Made by a program: the position numbers and the translations under genes. The notes beneath the pieces were generated by a model. That model worked only from the letters and a program-made list of their open reading frames with translations. It made no database searches and was not told the DNA's origin. Positions 4,775 through 9,965 of a DNA stretch of 9,965 bases are shown in pieces. Source of the DNA: Comamonadaceae bacterium UBA2237 (GTDB taxonomy: Bacteria; Pseudomonadota; Gammaproteobacteria; Burkholderiales; Burkholderiaceae_C); NCBI GenBank assembly GCA_002347905.1, contig DDYJ01000171.1:1658-11622 (forward strand), in the 5' to 3' direction. Every line of letters begins with the position of its first letter. The first letter of the stretch is position 1.

Positions 4775-6520
4775 ATGCCCCAAACTGCTTCTATCGTTAA
4801 ACGCCTCGATCGCGCAAGACACTATTTTTCAAAGCCCGCGTTGGCTTGGGTAGCAAGCATTGTGTCGGTGGTCATCATTTCTCTGACAGAACCACTCGTC
4901 CCCGCGTTACTCAAGCCACTGCTAGACCAAGGATTTCAAAAAGGCAACTTGCAGTTGTGGTTGATACCCTTAGCTTTAATTGGTTTGTTCGCCGTGCGAG
5001 GGCTTTGTGCTTTCATAGGTCAAGTCGCACTAGCCAGAGTTGCAAATCGCGGATTGTTCACATTGCGTTTAGAAATGTTTCAGCGGCTTTTAGATGCGCA
5101 CCCCTCTTTATTCAGAAATCAGACGTCAAGTGCATTAGGTAATACCTTGGTCTATGAGGTGCAAGTAGGTGCCAATTTGCTTGTCAATGCACTTTTAAGT
5201 TTGAGCAGAGACACGATGACTCTGATCGCCTTGATTGGCTATTTGCTGTTTTTGAATTGGAAACTTAGCCTGATTGTGGCGTTTCTCTTTCCAGGAGTCG
5301 CTTGGCTAATGAAAGTTATCACCAAACGCTTGTATGGACTTACAAAAAGCAACCAGCAGGCAACCGATGCACTGGCCTATGTGGTTGAAGAAAACGCATT
5401 GGCTTTCAGAGAGGTGCGCTTACATGGCGCGCAAAAATCACAACTGCAACGCTTCGAGCACTTAGGTCAATTGATGGACCGTATCGCCATGAAATCTACG
5501 GTTGCGGGTTCTTCTCTAACACCATTGACGCAATTGATGGCTGCAGCTGCTTTGTCTGCTGTTATCAGTGTCGCGCTTTATCAAAGTGACCAAAACGGAA
5601 CCACCGTTGGGGAGTTTGTGGCGTTTGTAACGGCGATGTTGATGTTGGTAGCGCCTATCAAACATTTGTCAGAGGTAGCAAGTCCTTTGACACGTGGCTT
5701 GGCGGCATTGGAGCGCGGACTCGATTTGATTGAAACCACCCGCATTGAAGGTACGGGAAGCTTTACCAAGCAGCGTGCATCTGGTCATATTCGCTTAGAC
5801 AATGTTGTTGTGCAGTTTGATGCAGATAGCCCTGCTGCTTTAAATCAGGTCGATCTAGACATTCAACCGGGAGAATCCGTTGCATTGGTCGGCGCCTCTG
5901 GCGCTGGAAAGACTACCTTGGTCAATCTACTGCCTCGATTTGTAGATATTTCATCCGGTTATGTATGTGTTGATGGCGTGAATATTCGCGATTGGAATCT
6001 CGCCTCTTTGCGGTCGCAGTTTGCCATGGTGAGTCAGCAGGTCGTTGTTCTAAATGACACGTTGGCAAACAACGTGGCCTTAGGTCTGCCCATGGACCTG
6101 GCGCGTGTAGCGCAGTGTTTGCAAGACGCCAACCTTGGTACATATGTCGCGGGTTTGGGCGAAGGCGTTCACACCACCGTAGGACACAATGCATCACAAC
6201 TCTCAGGTGGACAACGCCAGCGCTTGGCAATTGCCAGGGCCTTCTACAAAGATGCGCCAATTTTGATCCTAGACGAAGCTACGTCTGCGCTTGACAATGA
6301 ATCAGAGCGTGCAGTCCAAGAAGCCATGGTACGACTACAAAAAGGACGCACCACATTGTTGATCGCCCACCGTTTGTCTACCATTGAGCATGCGGACCGC
6401 ATTGTGGTGATGGCCAACGGAAAAATCATTGAGACGGGTACACACCAAGAATTGTTACAGCTTGCTGGGGCTTATTCGGCTCTTTTCAAAATTGGCAAAC
6501 TAGAACCACTAAGCGCATAG
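4775..6520 (+). CDS. msbA: MsbA-type lipid A/LPS exporter, ABC half-transporter (permease fused to ATPase)
   Basis: This 581-residue inner-membrane protein matches MsbA (582 aa in E. coli), the homodimeric flippase that moves core-lipid A across the inner membrane. The N-terminal half (about 22-320) is a six-helix ABC exporter domain with the typical early motif LTEPLVPALLKPLLDQGF (37-54). The nucleotide-binding domain follows: Walker A GASGAGKT (373-380), Q-loop Gln421/422, signature LSGGQRQRLAIARA (476-489), Walker B ILILDEATSALD (496-507) with catalytic Glu501, and switch His532 in IAHRLST. It is the only main gene on the plus strand, divergent from tolB and convergent with LPS glycosyltransferases, which supports a lipid A/LPS substrate over a drug exporter. 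The ATG at 4775 fits the family N-terminus; the ribosome-binding site is weak. Confidence 0.9.
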   Translation: MPQTASIVKRLDRARHYFSKPALAWVASIVSVVIISLTEPLVPALLKPLLDQGFQKGNLQLWLIPLALIGLFAVRGLCAFIGQVALARVANRGLFTLRLEMFQRLLDAHPSLFRNQTSSALGNTLVYEVQVGANLLVNALLSLSRDTMTLIALIGYLLFLNWKLSLIVAFLFPGVAWLMKVITKRLYGLTKSNQQATDALAYVVEENALAFREVRLHGAQKSQLQRFEHLGQLMDRIAMKSTVAGSSLTPLTQLMAAAALSAVISVALYQSDQNGTTVGEFVAFVTAMLMLVAPIKHLSEVASPLTRGLAALERGLDLIETTRIEGTGSFTKQRASGHIRLDNVVVQFDADSPAALNQVDLDIQPGESVALVGASGAGKTTLVNLLPRFVDISSGYVCVDGVNIRDWNLASLRSQFAMVSQQVVVLNDTLANNVALGLPMDLARVAQCLQDANLGTYVAGLGEGVHTTVGHNASQLSGGQRQRLAIARAFYKDAPILILDEATSALDNESERAVQEAMVRLQKGRTTLLIAHRLSTIEHADRIVVMANGKIIETGTHQELLQLAGAYSALFKIGKLEPLSA

Positions 6521-6525
6521 CCGCG

Positions 6526-6557
6526 GGCAATCTAACTGCCATTGCCACTTTAAATTT
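6526..6557 (+). terminator. Possible weak terminator after msbA
   Basis: A 6-bp inverted repeat (GGCAAT at 6526-6531, ATTGCC at 6541-6546) with a 9-nt loop is followed by a T/A-rich tail at 6548-6559. It lies in the 37-bp gap between two convergent genes, where termination is expected. The stem is short and the T tract interrupted, so this is only a candidate. Read on the minus strand it has no T tract. Confidence 0.35.
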
Positions 6558-7631
6558 TTACTTACGCAGCTTATTTTCAAGCAATTCGTGCATAGCTTGC
6601 GTCAGTTGATCATTCGACGGTTTTATCAAGCACTTACACCAATCGTTATGGTGGTAGGAGGAAGGTTCGGCGTACATGAACCAAGCAATAGTGGGTTTGC
6701 CTAATGCGACCGACATGTGGTAAGGGCCAGAGTCAGACGAGATAAACACGTCACACAGAGAGATCAGTCCTGAAAGTTCACTTAGTGAGGTTTCTCCAGC
6801 GCAGTCAATCAATTCCACAGCATCTGTTGGCTTGCCGTAGGCCTCTATGAATGCTTGATTGATTGGTTTTTCAAATGGTGCGCCCGCCAACAGGCAAACA
6901 AACGACCCCGCTTGCTTCGCCATTGCATGGATTGCGCTTACCACTTGGGCAATAGGCGGTCTTTTGGGTAAGGCGTCGGCTGTGCCACAACCGATATTGA
7001 GACCTATCACACGTTTGCCTGGGGCAAGCTGCTTTTGCAATTTGTCTGCATAAGCCCTAGCGTCTTTTGACACTTGCAATTCAATAGGTGTGCTGTTTCT
7101 ATGCAGGCCAAGCGCAGCGAGCACTACAAAATCGCGTTCGGTGTAATCCATGGGAAGATGTAAACCTTGGGCACGCGCGTAGTCCTTGACGCTTGGCGCG
7201 CTAAGGTCATAGAAAAGCCCTCGTCCCAAAAACTGCGAAATTCCAACACTTTTGGCGTCAACCGAATTGGCTATCCAACGTGTGACCAAACTGGTGCGAA
7301 TGCCGGATGCTTCAAAGTCAATGACTAAGTCTGGTTGTATCTTTTGGCTCAAGGCAGTCGTTTGCGCTTTGATCTTGTTGAGCGGTACGCGCTTAGCGTC
7401 AGGGTGTGCAGGCGTACCTTCTCGAATTGTTATGAAAGTAGCGCTTGTCAGCAAATGGTGCTGACGAATAAAGTCTTCTGTGGGATACCCCGCGTGCTTA
7501 CTCAGGAAAACTAAGTGCAACTCTGCTTGGGGCCATTTGTCTTTCAGAACACGCCAAGCTGCTGAACTGCGCAACACATCCCCTACTCCCATGCTGTGGG
7601 ACTTGACCATGAGTATGCGTTGGTAGGTCAT
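6558..7631 (-). CDS. Glycosyltransferase family 9 protein, LPS heptosyltransferase-like
   Basis: A 357-residue cytoplasmic/peripheral GT-B enzyme of family GT9, the family of WaaC, WaaF and WaaQ that moves heptose from ADP-heptose onto the LPS core. The N-terminus RILMVKSHSMGVGDVLRSSAAWRVLK (shown in WaaC as a GD element) puts the putative catalytic Asp at residue 18. The C-terminal half has the nucleotide-binding strand VIGLNIGCG (208-216), CLLAGAP (246-252) and the GT9 signature ISSDSGPYHMSVALGKP (297-313), with His305 in DSGPxH. Its ATG overlaps the stop of the upstream GT4 gene (ATGA, 7628-7631), and it is the last gene of its block. The exact acceptor cannot be read; WaaC, WaaF or a later core transferase are all possible, so no symbol is given. 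Confidence 0.85.
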   Translation of the reverse strand: MTYQRILMVKSHSMGVGDVLRSSAAWRVLKDKWPQAELHLVFLSKHAGYPTEDFIRQHHLLTSATFITIREGTPAHPDAKRVPLNKIKAQTTALSQKIQPDLVIDFEASGIRTSLVTRWIANSVDAKSVGISQFLGRGLFYDLSAPSVKDYARAQGLHLPMDYTERDFVVLAALGLHRNSTPIELQVSKDARAYADKLQKQLAPGKRVIGLNIGCGTADALPKRPPIAQVVSAIHAMAKQAGSFVCLLAGAPFEKPINQAFIEAYGKPTDAVELIDCAGETSLSELSGLISLCDVFISSDSGPYHMSVALGKPTIAWFMYAEPSSYHHNDWCKCLIKPSNDQLTQAMHELLENKLRK

Positions 7632-8797
7632 GCTTTCATCCTAACCACGTCGTAATAAAGTGCTTCTTGGGCTAGCGCTAGATGTTTCCAATTTTGTTTG
7701 CTTGCCCATGTCAGTGCGTGTTGCCCCAACGTGTCTTGTAGAGGCGATTCAACAGATTTAACAATCGCATCTGCCAGAGCTTTGGCATCCAAAGGATCTT
7801 GCAATATCCAAGCGTTTTCTAAATGGGTTAACTCCGCAGCAACTCCACAATACTGCGCAGAGCTAACAATGGCAGGCACTGCATGCGACATGGATTCAAG
7901 CACCACCATGCCAAACGTGTCCTCCAGCGTGGGATGCACCAAAAGATCCGCCACAGTGTAGGCAGGCGCCATATCTTCCAAAACGCCTTTGACATAAATA
8001 CGGTCCTCAAGCCCAAGAGTGGCAACTTGAGACCGCCATGAGTTTTCTGGCGATGCCGAACCTACGATGACCATGAAAATATCTTCGGGTAATTTCGCTA
8101 AGGCCTTCAGCAAAGTAGGCAAGCCTTTCTTGTCGGCGTTATTTCCAATCCAAAGCAAACATTTACCTTGTAGGGGCAAACCCCAATTCAAGCGTGCCTG
8201 CATTTTTTCATGCGCTGTATGTACATGGGTGGAATCTATGCCTGGCGGTATCACGTGAATATTTTGAAGGTCGTAGCCTAGTTCCTTATTGAGAACGCTC
8301 TTCACTGGCTCTGAAACAGCGACCAAGTATCTACCTTGTTGATCCCTCATCCTCATCTTTTCTAGACACCAGTAGGTTAACAAGCGCGGACTGGTGATCA
8401 ATTGCAGGTATTTCAAAAATAAACCCAAGCCATGGCGATTGACAAACCATAAATAGCCAAAGGGTAAAACATGGATGGTTTGTACATCGCCGTGCCATGT
8501 GTTTTCGTGCGAGTGCACGACATCAAAGCCTTTGCGTGTTTGCCACCAGGTGTAAATAGCAAATGCAATTTGATTTATCCAACGTGGACGTCGGCAAAAA
8601 AGAGGAACTGTATGAAAAACAACTTGAGGGTAATGCGCGCGAATATCTTGTGCAAATATATGGATTTCGTGATCGGCCGCCAAATGATTTACCAAGCTTG
8701 CGCAATATCTCTCAGCACCGCCTGCAGATGTTGAAAAAATTCGCGCCAATACCGCGACACGCAAACGTTTTTTTGACTGGGAAATACCTTCGGTCAT
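7628..8797 (-). CDS. Glycosyltransferase family 4 protein, probable LPS core sugar transferase
   Basis: A 389-residue GT-B fold retaining glycosyltransferase. The N-terminal domain begins RVAVLARIFSTSAGGAERY (13-31), with the Gly-rich donor loop GGAER typical of GT4. The linker has HVIPPGIDS (181-189). The C-terminal donor domain shows WIGNNADKKGLPTLLKAL (216-233, with the diphosphate-binding Lys) and HPTLEDTFGMVVLESMSHAVP (288-308). The family's E-x7-E pair appears as Asp293 and Glu301. No signal peptide or clear transmembrane segment is seen, so it should act at the cytoplasmic membrane face like WaaG. It overlaps the deacetylase upstream (8794-8797) and the GT9 gene downstream (7628-7631) by ATGA, implying one pathway. 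Sugar and acceptor are unknown. Confidence 0.87.
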   Translation of the reverse strand: MTEGISQSKKRLRVAVLARIFSTSAGGAERYCASLVNHLAADHEIHIFAQDIRAHYPQVVFHTVPLFCRRPRWINQIAFAIYTWWQTRKGFDVVHSHENTWHGDVQTIHVLPFGYLWFVNRHGLGLFLKYLQLITSPRLLTYWCLEKMRMRDQQGRYLVAVSEPVKSVLNKELGYDLQNIHVIPPGIDSTHVHTAHEKMQARLNWGLPLQGKCLLWIGNNADKKGLPTLLKALAKLPEDIFMVIVGSASPENSWRSQVATLGLEDRIYVKGVLEDMAPAYTVADLLVHPTLEDTFGMVVLESMSHAVPAIVSSAQYCGVAAELTHLENAWILQDPLDAKALADAIVKSVESPLQDTLGQHALTWASKQNWKHLALAQEALYYDVVRMKA

Positions 8798-9522
8798 ACG
8801 TTGCGGTATCGGTCTTCGTAGGACGACATAATTTTGAATAAAAACTGCGGCAATGAAGTTGAACGCACCACAGGTATTCGTCGTAATTCAAAGAGGTTGT
8901 CCGCGTTGTGGACTTTTCCGCGCGCTGTCGTTGTTGCAGCCAAATATCCTGCAGCTTTGACCATATCAACATGTTCTGGCGCATATCGACCATAGGGGTA
9001 ACAAAATTGTTGGATATTCGTATTCAACAACTGCGAGAGCGTAATGCGGCTATTGAGGATTTCGGATTGGCTATTGGCGCTATTCGAAGTCGTGAGATCG
9101 ACATGGTGCTGTGTATGCGAGCCTATTTCTTGTCCGCTATCGATCCACTGCTGTAATTGAAAACGGTCCATTAGGGGAGCCGAGGCAATGCCTAGCGCAT
9201 GATCCCAGCTGTTGGTTTTTCCAAGTAATCCGCTGACGACGTAACAAGTAGATGAGAAATTGAACTTTTTTAAAATCCCTGAAGCATTGTCTAAGTTATT
9301 GAGATAGCCATCATCAAAAGTAATCCCAACGACCTTGCCATGTTTTTCGCCTTTTAAATATGGCATCAAGTCCGTCATACTCAGACCTTGGTAGCCGAGT
9401 AAAGACAAGGCCTGCATCTGTAAAGCAAAAGCAGAAGGCGAGACATACAAACTTCGCATGGGCGAGCCACGTTTTGGAGCTTGCGCAATTTGGTGGTAGG
9501 TGAGTATGGGAATCGGCAACAT
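8794..9522 (-). CDS. NodB-type polysaccharide deacetylase, likely cytoplasmic, LPS-linked
   Basis: A 242-residue protein of the carbohydrate esterase 4 (NodB homology) family, metal-dependent enzymes that remove N- or O-acetyl groups from amino sugars. Motif 1 is GITFDDGY (66-73), with Asp70 as likely base and Asp71 as metal ligand. Motif 2 is SHTQHH (135-140), where His136 and His140 complete the metal triad. Motif 3 is CYPYG (174-178), and the GY of AAGYLAATTT (190-199) is also common in the group. The usual C-terminal His motif is not obvious. The protein starts MLPIPILTYHQIA, already the first family strand, so there is no signal peptide or anchor. Its ATG is 2 nt after the rng stop and its end overlaps the GT4 gene. 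Deacetylation of a core hexosamine is inference from context. Confidence 0.87.
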   Translation of the reverse strand: MLPIPILTYHQIAQAPKRGSPMRSLYVSPSAFALQMQALSLLGYQGLSMTDLMPYLKGEKHGKVVGITFDDGYLNNLDNASGILKKFNFSSTCYVVSGLLGKTNSWDHALGIASAPLMDRFQLQQWIDSGQEIGSHTQHHVDLTTSNSANSQSEILNSRITLSQLLNTNIQQFCYPYGRYAPEHVDMVKAAGYLAATTTARGKVHNADNLFELRRIPVVRSTSLPQFLFKIMSSYEDRYRNV

Positions 9523-9524
9523 GC

Positions 9525-9965
9525 TTAAAGCAACACAATGTCGTATTGTTCTTGGGCCATAGCACCCTCGCTTTTGAGTGAAATAGGCTTGCCAATAAAG
9601 TCACTCAAACCAGCGAGATGTTGGCTTTCTTCATCTAGAAAAATATCTATCACCTCTGGCGCTGCAACCACTCGAAATTCTCTTGGGTTAAATTGCCTTG
9701 CCTCGCGCAGTATTTCACGCAATATGTCATAGCAAACAGTGCGCGCGGTTTTCACGATTCCCTTGCCTTCACAGACGGCACACGGCTCACACAACATATG
9801 CGCCAGGGATTCACGGGTGCGTTTGCGTGTCATCTCGACCAAGCCCAGCGCTGAATAACCACTGACTTGGGTTTTAACGCGGTCCCTTGCGAGTTGCTTA
9901 CGAAATTCCTCTAACACCGCTGCTTGGTGGTCTTCTCGCGCCATATCTATGAAATCTGCAATCAC
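9525..9965 (-). CDS. rng: Ribonuclease G, C-terminal part (5' end beyond the window)
   Basis: The last 146 codons of an RNase E/G family endoribonuclease; the frame stays open at the window edge, where the first visible codon is GTG inside the gene. Visible are the end of the DNase I-like catalytic region (VIADFIDMAR), the conserved SALGLVEMTRKRTRESL block (38-54 of the fragment) and the zinc-link cysteines CAVC (62-65), followed by GKGIVKTARTVCYDI and a small C-terminal domain ending QEQYDIVLL. There is no long Arg/Pro-rich degradosome scaffold, so it is RNase G rather than RNase E. RNase G (489 aa in E. coli) matures the 16S rRNA 5' end and cleaves some mRNAs. The stop is 2 nt before the deacetylase start, so the two are probably co-transcribed and coupled. 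Confidence 0.93.
   Translation of the reverse strand: MIADFIDMAREDHQAAVLEEFRKQLARDRVKTQVSGYSALGLVEMTRKRTRESLAHMLCEPCAVCEGKGIVKTARTVCYDILREILREARQFNPREFRVVAAPEVIDIFLDEESQHLAGLSDFIGKPISLKSEGAMAQEQYDIVLL

Noticed and set aside
5922..6260. A 112-codon open frame on the minus strand inside the exporter gene
   Set aside because: It lies antisense to the MsbA ATPase domain, has no recognisable motif, and reads as low-sense sequence; the plus-strand frame carries all ABC motifs.
8563..8841. Plus-strand frame across the deacetylase/GT4 junction
   Set aside because: The opposite strand encodes two coupled, motif-bearing genes here; the frame appears to be a by-product of their codon use.
9314..9604. 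Minus-strand 96-codon frame spanning the rng/deacetylase boundary
   Set aside because: It is out of frame with both real genes on the same strand and contains none of their motifs. It is not evidence of a frameshift, since both genes are intact.
9525..9965. Assignment of the last gene as RNase E
   Set aside because: The protein ends shortly after the zinc-link and small domain, with no long disordered scaffold, and the tail QEQYDIVLL suits RNase G.
1..9965. Insertion sequence, CRISPR array, phage or defence system
   Set aside because: No transposase, integrase, regularly spaced repeats or defence-type protein is present. A tRNA gene can serve as an attachment site, but no integrase or duplicated tRNA end is seen near it.

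Overview
The window looks like chromosomal DNA from a Gram-negative betaproteobacterium, most likely Burkholderiales of a freshwater Comamonadaceae type. This rests on protein style (tolB-pal-cpoB, MsbA, RNase G, LPS glycosyltransferases) and moderate GC, not on a database search; the order is fairly safe, the genus is not. Gene density is very high, no stretch of 300 bases lacks a gene, and I see no mobile element, CRISPR array or phage gene.

Layout. (1) Bases 1-81 hold the plus-strand 3' tail of a coiled-coil protein, probably an ABC-F ATPase. (2) A minus-strand block from 4692 down to 120 reads tolB, pal, cpoB (ybgF), a YeeE/YedE sulfur-compound transporter, tcdA and tRNA-Lys(UUU), and closes with a rho-independent terminator at 85-114. 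(3) From a short divergent spacer (4693-4774), an msbA-type lipid A/LPS exporter is transcribed on the plus strand. (4) It converges on a second minus-strand block, read from 9965 down to 6558: the 3' part of rng (RNase G), a NodB-type carbohydrate deacetylase, a GT4 glycosyltransferase and a GT9 (heptosyltransferase-like) glycosyltransferase.

How the genes fit together. Most of the window serves the cell envelope. TolB, Pal and CpoB are the periplasmic/outer-membrane part of the Tol-Pal system. GT4, GT9 and the deacetylase probably build or trim the LPS core on the cytoplasmic side, and MsbA would flip the product. Both minus-strand blocks show tight translational coupling: four junctions are ATGA overlaps (pal/cpoB, cpoB/yeeE, deacetylase/GT4, GT4/GT9), and rng and the deacetylase are 2 nt apart.

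The less ordinary part is the tail of the Tol block. A sulfur-compound permease is coupled to cpoB. It is followed by TcdA, which cyclises t6A37 in tRNAs, and then by a tRNA-Lys(UUU) gene that should be a TcdA substrate and whose -10 box overlaps the tcdA stop codon. I did not find a clearly new biological system. The findings are unusual linkages and sequence details, scored modestly.
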